Shown: piece by piece, positions 10,110 through 21,400 of the stretch
Layout of the letters: each line of letters opens with the position of its first letter
Position numbering within the stretch: the stretch's first letter is position 1
NCBI GenBank assembly: GCA_028673005.1
Contig: CM054113.1
Coordinates: forward strand, 69,049,850-69,113,849
DNA length: 64,000 nt
Direction of reading: 5' to 3'
Source of the DNA: Tanypteryx hageni
Lineage: Eukaryota; Arthropoda; Insecta; Odonata; Petaluridae
Notes under the pieces: generated by a model
Told to the model about the DNA's origin: nothing
The model's input: only the letters and a program-made list of their open reading frames with translations
Databases searched by the model: none
Translations under genes and position numbers: made by a program

Positions 10110-11852
10110 ATGAGAGATTTGGAAAAGCAAGGAAAAGGAAGGAACAAGTTACATCCAGTGGGCGTTAGCTGCAGCCTATCAACATACATCGCTGGGGTTC
10201 ACCTTCACTGCATCTCGAGCATGGCTAATAAAATTCTAGAAAGAATTCCGAATTCGACAGTGAAAAGTTACAAACTATGTTTTTCAAAAAGATGTAACGT
10301 CTTTGGAAGAAACTTTAAAAGTTGCCGAGGTTTTCCAAAAACAAACATTGCACATAATACCCAACTATGACCTAGACCAGTGTTTCTCAACCTTTATTAG
10401 ACCGTGGAGCACACCACAATATCCCCTAATTTAGGAGGAGCACCAGACCAAATCCTTCTATTATATAAAATCAAAACCCTCTCCTCTCCCTATAGGTTGA
10501 CATAAAATTAAATGGGAGCAAATGCGATGCAGCATATTTTTCATTCGCATTTTAAAATCACTTAGAATCCCTCTATGAATGCGGCACTTGAACCAAACGA
10601 CGCCTGAAAGAATGGAGATTCATTTTGCGGCCCTTGATTTTCGAATACGCGTCGAATCCTTCCGCAAATTCATTATTAAAAAGAAATTTTGGCCAGATTT
10701 TAGACGAAAATTTTTTGTAGTCAAGGGTATCTGAATTGTTGCTGTAATTAAGTAAGGCACTGTATGTATGCATATACTTTTTTACATTTTACAGTACATG
10801 AATATTACATTGTCATGAAAACGATCCACAAAATGAAATTAACTTAACTTTTTACATGCTAATAATTCTCGGTGAATAATACAATGTGTAACTTTAATTT
10901 TTGGCACTACTTCTATAAATTTTGCAACCAATCCTGCATGTACACCTGTCATATTTGCTGCACCGTCAGTACAAATCGAAACACAATTTGAAATATCGAT
11001 ATCTTTGCTTGAGAAATATTCAGATATTAGATGCAAGTATATAGAATCTATAGCAAATGTTACACCTAGGGGGAGGAAGGGAATCGGTGAGCAAGAGAGA
11101 GGAGGTAGAATGGTGAAGGAGAGGTTGGTTGGCGGGCAATAAAATGTTCTTTTATGTATACAATGTGGAAGGAGAAGGTCCGTGAATTGGAGAGAGGAAT
11201 AAAGGGAGTGAATATGTTTCTAAGTAAACAAAGTAAGATGGGGAAGGGAGGTATTGGAGAGTAGGGGAAGCAGAAAGTTGGAAGAGGTTGGGGGATGGGT
11301 AAGAAAACGTAGTACATATTCGGAAAGAAAAGGCAGAACAAGTAGATTCTATAATCAAAGCAGTGTTGCGATTATCGTAACGTGATAGACAAATAAACAG
11401 TTTAATATTATATTTCCAATAATTGGACTTTTCACTTTAATTTTTAAAAGGCTTGCGGAGCACCTGCCTCATGTTTGCGGAGCACCGGTTGAGAAACACT
11501 GACCTAGACTACGTCATTAATACCGACCAAACTGGATGTGAGTACAGAAATGACGTGAAGCGAACTTTGACTCATCAAGGCGAAAAGGCAGGAACAATAT
11601 CACACATTCATACACGGCACAGTATGCGATCACCGCCTCAGGAAATTTGCTACCCAAAGTGTTTCTTTGTATGCAAGAACCTGGAGGTACGTTTGAGCTT
11701 CGAGTGAGCAGAACCGTGAGGCAGTTGGAGGAGTTTCTAAACATTGTAGTTACGTGCTCCAAATCTGGTAAAATGAAGACAGAATTGATTAATTTTTTTA
11801 AAAACAGTTGTGAAGCCTTATGAATGCTTTTCTTGTTTTTACGACAATTATC
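10110..11852 (+). pseudogene. Degraded DDE transposase (pogo-like), split by a hAT insertion
   Basis: The left part (10110-10370) ends in a frame that resumes after the inserted hAT element as DLDYVINTDQTGCEYRNDV, a DDE-superfamily landmark (D in NTDQTG), followed by RTLTHQGEKAG and, after a frameshift near 11690, by FELRVSRTVRQLEEFL and VVTCSKSGKMKTEL. The second and third catalytic residues are not seen, so this is a broken copy. It lies between the long inverted repeats and is probably the gene of that element. The subfamily is uncertain. Confidence 0.6.
10378..11501 (-). mobile_element. hAT element (Charlie/SCAND3-like remnant) with 8-bp target duplication
   Basis: Termini CAGTGTTTCTCAACC and GGTTGAGAAACACTG are perfect inverted repeats of 15 bp and are flanked on both sides by ACCTAGAC (10370-10377 and 11502-11509), the 8-bp duplication typical of hAT. 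Inside, the minus frame 11036-10839 reads VSICTDGAANMTGVHAGLVA then VPKIKVTHCIIHRELLACKK, matching transposases related to SCAND3/ZBED5. The rest of the transposase is deleted or replaced by a purine-rich stretch (11050-11340). Non-autonomous 1.1-kb derivative. Confidence 0.92.
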
Positions 11853-11927
11853 ATCCAAAAACGTGTATACACTTCCCCTTCAAGTGACGAATAGCACGAA
11901 TCTAACAGTTATGTCCTTTCGGACATA

Positions 11928-12325
11928 AATTCACATCGAAATAGCTACCAATACGCTCTTGTGCATTGATTTTAATGATGTAAATAAATAATAATATAAT
12001 AAAGTTAATAAATAAATAAAAATACAATAAATTAAAAATAATAAAGTGGATTAAAAAAAAACAGGTATGACATGGGATTTGAACCCGGGACAAAGTATTT
12101 GGAAGTTAGTACGGTAACCACCCAGCCAACCCACCTGTTCAACATTGTCAGCCTATTATTGCATTTTATCCAGCCACAGTTAATCCTGCAAAAAGAAAAA
12201 AAGATTCTGCCAAAACTAAGGCCCATTTAATCAAAAGCCGATACACGGGTCTTCTTATTTTAAGTATTCTACCGGTCAAAAAAGTTTCGTTGAAATCGAT
12301 GAGCCAAAGTATGTAGTCTTTCCTT
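11928..12325 (-). repeat. Right arm of the long inverted repeat
   Basis: Inverted partner of 9630-9980, with an extra AT-rich stretch of some 45 bp around 11978-12040. It carries the same tRNA-like head on the minus strand (B-box GGGTTCAAATCCC, about 12067-12090). Beyond it (12326-12400) the plus strand has a protein-like frame ending at a TAA near 12377. Confidence 0.75.
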
Positions 12326-13600
12326 GTGAGTATATTAAAGGTGATGAACCATCAACATCAAAAAGAACAAGATCCTAATATTTCGACGACAGTGGATTAG
12401 GCCTAATGGGGATACTCCTTCACTAGGTGGTGTGGAAACGAGTACAGCACTGGTAATTCATTATAATAATTAAATAATAATCATTAAAGATGTTACTATT
12501 TTAATAATATTACCATCAAATGACAAGCGTGAAAAGAAATGTGAAAGCAAGTAAGAAAAAGAAATATGGTAGGGAAACATGTTTTAGCGCATGTATGTGA
12601 AAATGCATCTCACTTCTCCAAGATACAGCTTTGAAACTATTCATCCTAGAGAAAAAATGAATTGATCTTTTTTTGTAGAGAATTTAATCCTCTTTAATGT
12701 TTTAATGTGTTAAACGATATTTCTGTGAAAAACTATTTCTGGTGGCCATTTTTCCAATATAGCGTCTGAAGGTCACCTCAGATGAGGGGGAAAACTTAGT
12801 ATGTTAATTAGGATTTTGAAATTGACTGATTAAAATTTTTTCCAGCTTTCTCGGGATTAATGCATTTTTAAATCCCCTGCCAACTGGCCTATAATTTAAG
12901 TTTATTCAAGTGAAGAGTGTGGGCATGCAAGAACAGCTGTATACGATAAAAACAAAATTTTAAAGAGACCTGAATGCATGAAATGCATTACAAAATTATA
13001 TTTTCTAGTATTTCTCAGCATAGATATATATAAGATGCACCCCAGTTTGTTAGAAGATTTTTCAGGTAAAAAGTATTTTGGTTCACCAAGGCATTTAGGA
13101 AGGGCCATGTCGTGTATCATTTTCAGCTGTGATTATATCTGTATCTGGAAATATTTACAAGAAGTACAACAGCGTGATAACAGATAAATATAACATTTTA
13201 GATAAACTTCATTTGTAAAATAAACAGGTATGCTCTAAAACATAAATAATGGTTTCGAGACTTGTATAGCTAAATATGCAGTGTGAACTTGGCAGTCGTA
13301 TTAATTAAACCTGTCCGAGTGTGCCGCACATATAGATATCTTTTGCCGATAGTACTAACTTAACCTTAAGTGCAAGATGATATTTTAATTTAATTATATA
13401 AATAATAAATGGAATGCATATGTAATAACAATAGGTACACTAAACTAGTCCTTTTTCTTCTGCAATTTTTTTGCCTCATACATAATGATTATGATCGATA
13501 CAGCAATACCAAACTTCCTCTGTTCTACTATCCATCACTTCCTCATCTAGTTGTGGCCATCTAGGACTAAGCTAATGAAGACTATGTTTCTTATTTCCCA
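12326..13600. other. No gene recognised
   Basis: AT-rich DNA with only short frames on both strands. It would be NOSIP intronic sequence if that gene continues to the left. Confidence 0.4.
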
Positions 13601-13775
13601 TCAGCTTCAGCTTTTCATTTTCTCCATTCGTTTCATTTTTTCTGTAAGAGGTGGACTGAAATAATGTGCTTTTGCTCGGTTTCCATGCATTTTTTTGTAT
13701 TGAATCACCTGAAGCTTATAGGTAATAGTGTAGGCATATCTTTTCATTCTTGTAGCCATTGTGATCTCAATACAT
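13490..13775 (-). pseudogene. pogo-family transposase, N-terminal fragment
   Basis: On the minus strand ATRMKRYAYTITYKLQVIQY and KKMHGNRAKAHYF match the DNA-binding helix-turn-helix start of pogo/Tigger transposases. Further downstream LDEEVMDSRTEEVW resembles the next block of that family. Frames are broken and no DDE domain follows. Confidence 0.6.
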
Positions 13776-14408
13776 GTAACGTTATTTATCCTAGATATGT
13801 ATAAAATATTTATGACATCTACATGAATTCTACTGTTCCATGGCATTAATCGTGCTATTCAACAAGCTCATTAGGAACTAAAACATCGCAAATGTGCCAA
13901 AATTGTAATCACTGTGAACGGACATGTATTAAAACGTAATAATGAAAATGCATCTACGTTGCATAAGGTATTACTGTATATATATTAACAAATTTTTCAC
14001 TATTAACTATTAATAATGTATAGTTTAATATTTTTGCAATGAATGACTGCCAATTATTCCATTTCGGGGATGAGTGTGTTTGTTAGTGTCAGTACATATT
14101 GAGAACAGTAATAATCTTACCTTTGGTGTATAAGATAGGCTGACTTTGGAGGTCATTTTTCTGGAAAAAAGTGTCTTATATGCCGAAAAATGTATTTGAA
14201 TGTCAAATGTAACCACAAAATTAATATTTTGGCCATTTGGTTTTGAGACTGCTTTAATGACAAATATTGCTTGAAATTGTCAGCTCATACCTACAAAAAT
14301 ATCAATAAGTTAGTGCAATGTCTGTATGTCCAGTTGATGACAGTGCAAAATGACCATAGCAGTCGATGCACTTAAAAAATCAATTACTAATATGGTACAA
14401 CATCGGCA

Positions 14409-14749
14409 ATGTTCTGCATATTTATTTATGATATCTGCAACTCCTCACCTCTTTACATAAATTTCAGAAAGGAAAATTCATCAGAACTTACTGCCAAGTC
14501 ATGTTTTGGTCCCGTCTTCCTCGAAATCACGAGGCGCTTCATAATGCAGAGTATATTTCCATTTGTATCGCAGTCTGTCATCAGTATGGGAATCGCTCCT
14601 AGATGGTGTAACTTCTTTCCCCAATCCACTATCGCTTGAATTAATATTTTCACTCAATTCCTCTCCTACATCAGAACACTTTCCGAATCACTTGAAAAAT
14701 TGCCTCTGATCACTTCTTCTGCAATAACATCTTCACTCATAGAAGTCAT
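14409..14749 (-). pseudogene. piggyBac-like transposase, N-terminal remnant (copy 1)
   Basis: From the ATG at 14749 the minus strand reads MTSMSEDVIAEEVIRGNFSS, then stops; further on it reads PKHDLAVSSDEFSFLKF. Both stretches match the second piggyBac copy, which starts MASLGEAVIGREANRDDFSS and has DDLAVGSDEF. No catalytic domain is left in this copy. Three tandem copies of its terminal sequence follow at 14805-15140. Confidence 0.7.
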
Positions 14750-14804
14750 TGCCAGAACTGAGAGGCAGTAGGGAAAAAGATTTTTTCTTTGAAGTGTTGG
14801 CTGC

Positions 14805-15140
14805 ATCAGTATCATAGGATGTGAGAGATGTGTATACATTAGGGATAAACATACTCAACACAAAGCAGAGGTTCAGTCAGTATGAAGAGGGTTAATATAA
14901 ACTTCTTAACCCCTCAATCAGTATCATAGGATGTGAGAGATGTGTATACATTAGGGATAAACACACTCAACACAAAGCAGAGGTTCAGTCAGTATGAAGA
15001 GGGTTAATATAAACTTCTTAACCCCTCAATCAGTATCATAGGATGTGAGAGATGTGTATACATTAGGGATAAACACACTCAACACAAAGCAGAGGTTCAG
15101 TCAGTATGAAGAGGGTTAATATAAACTTCTTAACCCCTCA
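14805..15140. repeat. Three tandem 112-bp units derived from a piggyBac end
   Basis: Units start at 14805, 14917 and 15029 and are almost identical (one visible difference, CATACTC versus CACACTC). Each contains GGATAAACAYACTCAACACAAAGC, similar to the terminal region of the other piggyBac copy, and ends with GAAGAGGG, TTAA, a 10-bp spacer, TTAA, CCCCTC: two element ends facing each other across the TTAA target. Confidence 0.9.
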
Positions 15141-15190
15141 AACCCATTCATTAATAATCATTAATGATGATTGGTGATTTTTATAAGGGT

Positions 15191-15480
15191 GTTTGCATGG
15201 TGGAGTGGCTAGAGTGTTGGCTTTCCATACATCAGTTCCAGGTTCAAATCTGGTGGAAGTAGATTTTTCAACAGGGATTGCCCCGTACCCTACTTGTGTG
15301 TTTTGAGGAGAAGTCAGCTCTCCATCCTTTGGAAGGGACAGTTAGCCCCCTTGGTGCTTTTTGTAAAGAGAAGACTAATGCTGGCACTGGGTTTACCTCC
15401 TACCTTCTCTTTAGAGTTGTATAAGTAAAATTATGGCGATAATAGCCCAAGAGGTTAGTATCAACCTTCCACAAAGGATG
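15191..15480 (+). repeat. tRNA-derived SINE
   Basis: A tRNA-like head (A-box around TGGTGGAGTGGCTAG at 15197, B-box GGTTCAAATCTGG at 15241) is followed by a tRNA-unrelated body of about 200 bp. Polymerase III promoter elements are intact by eye. Which right end is true is uncertain, because a second head begins at 15570. Confidence 0.65.
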
Positions 15481-15569
15481 TCCTCCATGAGATAAACCAA
15501 AGAAAACCCACTACTCTCTCACTGATTAGACTGCCTTTGCAAGTCCAGCCCCAACTAAGAAAACATATA

Positions 15570-15665
15570 TTTGGAAACGATAGTTCAGAAGTAGAATAGC
15601 CACCAGCAATTGGAAAGCCCAAGTTCAATTCCTGGTCATGGCAGAATTTTTCTCCTGATTTCAAA
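15570..15665 (+). repeat. tRNA-derived SINE head, second copy type
   Basis: ATAGTTCAGAAGTAGAATAG (A-box-like) and AAGTTCAATTCCTGG (B-box, 15621-15635) spaced as in a tRNA. It differs from the SINE at 15191, so it comes from another tRNA family. Confidence 0.5.
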
Positions 15666-15854
15666 CAGTTCCCATTATAAAGTTAGGTAAATAATTCATT
15701 ATTGTGACTCTCAAATGCATACAAGTAAGAATATGGGGTAAGAATTTGGAAATTTAAATTTTCAATAAGCTGGGACTAATGCAAAAATAAAGATATCAAG
15801 GACATTTAAAATTACAGCATTTATAAATATGGATCAATGCACAGAATAACTCAC

Positions 15855-15982
15855 AGGTTTTTTGAGCGCCATTTCTTTGCTCTCTGGTGTCATTGATGGT
15901 ATCCAAAAGCTAGGTAGCTGTTTGTCACGCCCATTTACCATGTTCGACACAGATGGCTGACTACTCTCCCCATTTTTATTTC
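15855..15982 (-). CDS. NOSIP: NOSIP exon 4 (last exon found)
   Basis: Acceptor TCATACAG|GA, donor CCT|GTGAGT. It codes QLPSFWIPSMTPESKEMALK ahead of where the family continues with the second zinc-less RING/U-box half. Reading through the donor would give a stop within eight codons. Confidence 0.88.
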
Positions 15983-17985
15983 CTGTATGAGAAACATTGC
16001 TAATAACCAACATACAAATACATATCAAGTAATGAACTTTAAAGAATTTGGTTTTAGTTTTTTGATTCATAAATCATTCTGCCAAGCTGTATCCAAAAGG
16101 GTATAAAAATTATACATAATAGCCTACATTTTAAAATGTTACAATTGAATTTTTAGAATAATTAATGAACACAGGATAGGCAAGATGATGATTTAGAAAA
16201 ATTAATCGTATTTGAACATACATATTTATAACTGAAAATTAAGAGCATGAGTAGCTTGGTGTTGTGCATTGGTATTTTTTTAAGTAGATATTTTCAAGGC
16301 TCCTTTTAGTCATGTCATTATCAACCCAAGAAATATTCTAAAAACAATTACATAATTAATCCATAAAACTGATTATGGAATGTTTTCTGCTCACTTCTAG
16401 TTTTTAAGTCAAAAAGATTTCTTTGACAGTTTTTCACATAGTCTTTTTTCAGATAAAGCCTTCTAATGCAGTCTAGCACCAAAAGATTTTTTTATTGAAT
16501 TCTGTCTTTCATATAGTTCACAGTTGGTTCTGCCTTTATTTATCTGTGAGCTTGGTTATATAAATGAAATTTTATTTTTTTAATTTTACAAGGTTTTAAA
16601 AAAATTGCAACTTAAAATGTAATAGATGATATAAGTAAAAAAAGCAGCCATAATGTAGTACGTATAGTTATCTATATTTGCATTCAAGGTAAAAAACAGC
16701 CACCTTCAGAGATGTTTCACCTGATCTCTTGATATAAAACAAGCCCAATAAAATGAAAAGTGAATTACCACTGAGGATGGCTTTGTAGCTGAAATGTGCT
16801 TTAGGTATTAAGAAAGCCATTTAAAATTCTTTAGTCATGAAACAGTTGAGCTTAAAGCTCAACTGATTCATGGATAAAGAATTACCTAGACCAGTTATTA
16901 AGCTTGAAGTCATTAGGTGAGCTAAAGAACTGATATCTGTGCTAAAAAATAAATTGGTTGTGATAATGCTTCCCATCTTCTGATTCCTTATGTTTATTAT
17001 CAGAAAATATGGCATAACCCTATTTACAAACATAAATATTTTTAAAAAATTTGTTCATATACACAACTTAAAGGAAGTTTATTATTTTTGTCTAATTTTG
17101 CAGAAATTAAGGCATATTATGAGGAATTTTACTTCACATCTATAAAATTAGTCGTAAATAATTACTTTTTAATTTATTAAATCGAAAATAATTAAATTTA
17201 AAACAACATGCGCCAAATTTTGGAATAGTCAAAAATATATTATAAAACAATTTATAACTTACCAGAATTAAAAGCATTCACAGGAGTGCTAACAATATTC
17301 TTTTCAGTCTTACGAAATGAATTCAGCTTGGATTGTTTCTCAGCAGCAGCCAATTCTGCTAATTCATTCTAAATGGAATTTAAAATGATTAAAATTTATT
17401 TTCTATGCTACATGATAATTTAATAATAAGACGTTTATCGCGAAGTTATCCATTTTACAGGTATTTTAGTCTCCGCATAAAATGCCTAGTAGCTAATTTG
17501 AGTTTTTAAAGGTTTAAGGACAACAAACATTTATTTTGTATTTTTTCTCATAATGCAATGGTGCAAAACAAATCTTTAAAGAGTTACAATTTCACAATTA
17601 ATTACCTCTTTTTTCTTCTTCTGCTTTTCATATTCTTTCATTTTCCTGCTAATTTCGTTCTTTTTTGTAATAATATATTCAAGTATTGCCTCCTTATCAA
17701 AGAGGTAACCTTCCGTTCTAAAATAAATTATAATAATATTGCAATACTACAGGTTAATTTATAAAAGCGGTGCAGTTTAATTATAGTTTAAATAAATAAA
17801 TTTTCTTACGTAATAACAGGATTCCTGCAAGGCTGCAAAGTTAAACTACAGCAATCAAAATCCTTCACCGAATCTTTACCAACCCTCTGACTATGTGTCC
17901 CATATCCTGATGCTTGGGCATCCTTTTTCTTTTCATGATAAGTGTACACTGCTCCTGCAGTACAATTTCTAGCATGCCGTGTCAT
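15855..17985 (-). CDS. NOSIP: NOSIP-like (nitric oxide synthase-interacting protein / RING-U-box E3 ligase), 5' four exons
   Basis: Four exons (17985-17810, 17717-17606, 17368-17263, 15982-15855) join in phase into 174 residues collinear with the N-terminal half of NOSIP: MTRHARNCTAGAVYTYHEKK at the start, KDFDCCSLTLQPCRNPVIT (first half of the split U-box), GYLFDKEAILEYIITKKNEI, then PVNAFNS and LPSFWIPSMTPESKEMALKK just before the second U-box half. NOSIP is a nuclear/cytoplasmic ubiquitin ligase first described as a binder of nitric oxide synthase. The C-terminal half (second U-box part) is not found downstream, so either the intron after 15855 exceeds 15.8 kb or the gene is truncated. It is divergent from POLR1F with 249 bp between starts. 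Confidence 0.9.
16825..16883. repeat. Near-perfect 29-bp inverted repeat (hairpin) in NOSIP intron 3
   Basis: AATTCTTTAGTCATGAAACA... and ...TGATTCATGGATAAAGAATT are reverse complements with about four mismatches in 29 and a single centre base (16854). It may be a foldback of a small TE; the tight loop argues against a microRNA precursor. Confidence 0.6.
17263..17368 (-). CDS. NOSIP: NOSIP exon 3
   Basis: Acceptor CCATTTAG|AAT, donor CTG|GTAAGT. It codes NELAELAAAEKQSKLNSFRK then NIVSTPVNAFNS, the linker with the conserved PxNxF motif. Confidence 0.85.
17606..17717 (-). CDS. NOSIP: NOSIP exon 2
   Basis: Acceptor TTTTAG|A, donor GAG|GTAATT. It codes TEGYLFDKEAILEYIITKKN and a lysine-rich helix (KEYEKQKKKKE), the helical end of the first U-box half and the start of the coiled linker. 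Confidence 0.9.
17810..17985 (-). CDS. NOSIP: NOSIP exon 1 (start codon exon)
   Basis: ATG at 17985 opens MTRHARNCTAGAVYTYHEKK, the invariant NOSIP start. The exon ends at AC|GTAAGA with two bases of a Thr codon carried over; the following intron is only 92 bp. Confidence 0.92.
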
Positions 17986-18234
17986 TTTTAATAGACAAAA
18001 TATTCAGAAATAATTTCAGCTAAATGGTCTTCAATTCCTTAATAGCAATCAGTACCAAACAGTATAGACAGAAACACCCCAAAACAACATATGAACTACC
18101 GCAAATAGGATAGCATTTGTTTCATGATAGAGTTAGCAAATAGAGGGCTAGAGGGCGTAGTTTCACAATTTGTTTATATAAGACAATATCGTGGTTGAAG
18201 TTGTGTAGTATATTTAAAAATAATACAAACAACG
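17986..18234. promoter_or_regulatory. Shared bidirectional promoter between NOSIP and POLR1F
   Basis: Only 249 bp separate the two start codons, so both 5' UTRs and promoters must overlap here unless there are upstream noncoding exons. No canonical TATA box is evident at a clear position; TATATTTAAAAATAATA at 18205-18225 is close to the POLR1F start. A divergent pair with a compact intergene is typical of housekeeping genes. Confidence 0.6.
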
Positions 18235-18416
18235 ATGGCTGTTGTCGAAGTTAAGTTTTCTAAACAGGAGTTAAATACTTTTGCGAAAAGTAGTGACACA
18301 TGTGTGACAGTTAAACGAAAAACACGTGTACTTTTTGTGAATCCTGCGCAATTTTCCAATCTCAGCTCTGGAATACGCGAAAACTTAGATTTGTTGCTTT
18401 TAAAATATGATTTTCT
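18235..18416 (+). CDS. POLR1F: POLR1F exon 1
   Basis: Start MAVVEVKFSKQELNTF; ends in phase 2 at TTTCT|GTGAGT. Without splicing the frame stops two bases later (TGA), so the donor is needed. Confidence 0.9.
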
Positions 18417-21400
18417 GTGAGTATTTAATATTAATTTAAGTAGTTTTTGTAAACACATTAAACATGATGTTATTCGTACTCTATTACTGTCAGTGATGCA
18501 CCCAGGGGGTTCTTATTGTTGAGCTTACAAACAAGAATCTGATGTACTTTTTTATACATATACTAAAATATTTTTAAATGTATAAATTTAAATTTTTATA
18601 AAGTTTGTAATGCTAAAATTTTCGTAATGTACAAATTTAAATTTTTATAGTGTGTAAAATGTATAGTAATGCGTAATAAAATGATTTGATGTAAATACAC
18701 TGCTGTTTGAGTGAATTTTTAAAATTTTTGTGGCTTTTGAGCTACCTTGAACCTAAATTCCTGAGTGTGTCCCTGACTATTATCAAGGAGAGATTTTCAT
18801 TTTATTTAACGCCTGAAAACCTAACCTGGATTTCAGGTTTAAAGCTATAATATTAGGCTACAACAGGATAAAGATACTGAGTAGATATGGATCAATTTGC
18901 TATGGACGTAGCAATATAGCGTTACAGGTCGAAGCAGACTTCTATCTGTTCAATCCTGCAGTAGGAAGCAAGCTCCAAGGCAATTATAATTTTATTTTTG
19001 TTTGCATTAATTATTTATTTTCACGATGTTGTTGTATCAATGTAATTTTTATCCTAATTTTCGAATAATCATCTTTGATGACTCCATATTAGAAACCAAA
19101 TTTCACAAATACTTCTAAATAACTGGAATTTTAAATAATAGGTGATGTAAAATTGTTTTTGAAGGTGTGGTATGTAAACGTAGTGGCCACCACCTTGGAT
19201 GTTTGGTGCATAAAGCCTTCAACGTGTTTATTCCCATAAATGAGGACGATTATATGACTGGATGGGATTTTTCCATTGGACAAGAAGTTATATTCACCGT
19301 GGTTAACTTGGATTTAACATCTGGTCCCCTGCCCTATATAAGAGGTCAACTTGATATTGAGGAGGCAGAACGGTAATACATTATGAGCTTTACTAAAATA
19401 ATATAATTGAAATAAAATTGACATGCACCTAGGTATGGCACTATTTGGGCCTTTATATTTTCAGTACGAATAAATACCCTTACATATAATAGAATGTACG
19501 CATGCCTTTATCTTCTCTGATATTTACAGAATAGTATTAAAATTTTGAAAGAAAAAACCTTGGTTCCTTAGCAGCATATTTGTAGATTTTAGTTATTATT
19601 TGACCATGTACTACATTGATTTTGTTTGGGTGTTATCAGTTACCTCATTGAGAAGTTATGGATATAATCTTCTTACACCATAAAAATAATCAAAGATTTA
19701 CATATCCATTCATACCTGTTTAGGAGAAGTAACTTCATGCCATAGAACAATACACATGCATTGGATATTTATGGGAATTACTTCTAATCAGTGACCTTTT
19801 CATGCTTAAAAATTTGAACACTTAATACATTCTAGCAATCACACAGCAAGTTTATGGGAATACTCCATGCCAGGAGCCTTTTTCACATTCAAAATCCTTT
19901 AAATGTAGAGATGTACTTCATTAGCTAATGTTTGAGAACTAGAGAGACATTTAGAATCACCTCTTGTTTGTTTTGTAAAATATTTCATTAATGACTATTT
20001 TGCTCTGTGATTTTTCTCTTGAAGAAGTCAAAATATTTGCTGTTTACTATTCTAACATTCCTAAAGAGAATATTAAAGAATTTATTTTTCATGACTGAAG
20101 TTGACATTATTTCATTTCATGTGTCCAATATGAAAGGTTTAGTTTGTTCTCAATAACTTCTAAAAATATACTATTTTCTTGGATGAATATTTTATGAGCT
20201 ATAGCAAAAGGTTAAGTTTTTGTTTCTATTAAAATGGATGATTTGACCTGTGTATGTATCATTCATCATCTACTTTGGTATAAATCTTAAACATCAAATT
20301 TCTTTGAAATCTGTCCAGCTGTACACCCTCAGTTATATGCATAAATACAAACAACCAAATACAATATGTACTTTTATTTTTACAGAGAGAAATTTGCTTA
20401 AAATGACTAATTGTTTTTATCTCCCAATCGGGGCTGCCTCTCTAGTTATAACAGAAATTGAACTTGTTATTTTAAAACTTGTGAAATATTCACTCGAGGG
20501 AAATATATTCATTAACACTCTCTGTACTAAACTGGCCGGCATGGATTTTCCACTAAGAGCCGAATTTAAATTACCCTTATCCCCAGTTTTGACCCTATTA
20601 TTTCCTGAGTGGCACACAGCACGGTCATTACTCCAATTAACTTATGATAAATCTCAAATGGTTTCCTCAACATGTTTGAAATTTTAAAGAAATATCTTTA
20701 AAGTATCAATTAATTTTTTATTAGTTTTCCTACCTTTAGATGTGACCCAGTTCCGCTCCTTTTCCTCGATGATATTCGAAAAAACATCCCACTTTACACA
20801 GTGGCAAATCACACATTTCTATGATGTTTCTATGCACCTTCCAGCAGGAGTTTGTCTTTTCCTACTACTGCAGCATGTGCATACTCTTTTCCTTCCTTCA
20901 ATTTTCACGAGTTGGTGAATATTTTTCGAAAAATCTGTGGCAATTGGCAGGGATTTTTTGTGGCCTAAAATTTTACAAGAGGAGAAATTTCCTATCATTT
21001 GTGTGCATTTTTCCATGCTTTGAAGTTGGTGGAGAATTTGTCTCTTTATACAGTGTGTAACTATTTACAATGGCTGTGTTAACTACAAATGCATAAATAT
21101 ATTTCCACCACTTTTTTGTTTTCCTTCCAAAATCGTAGTAACACCTGCTCTGGTCTGCTCTGTCAACCCCACTCATGAATTTATTGTACACTAAAATAGA
21201 TTGAGGACATGGAATCAAAATATGTTTAATCCCCTTCCCCATTTTCCTGGACACAATCCCACTCAAATTTGGGTCACAATTTGTTGAAAGAACACAAATG
21301 TCACGATTATCGTGCCAGACTGTGACTGTGACTTTTCCACACTGCAAAATTTTGCTTTCTCCTCTTTTAAGTTTTAGTTTCTTAGGATTTTTTAATTCTA

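Noticed and set aside
11066..11358. Two overlapping minus frames rich in Pro, Ser and Phe
   Set aside because: Low-complexity purine-rich filler inside the hAT element; no family features.
14805..15140. Regular repeat array that might suggest CRISPR or satellite
   Set aside because: Units are contiguous without variable spacers, the genome is eukaryotic and the unit matches piggyBac ends.
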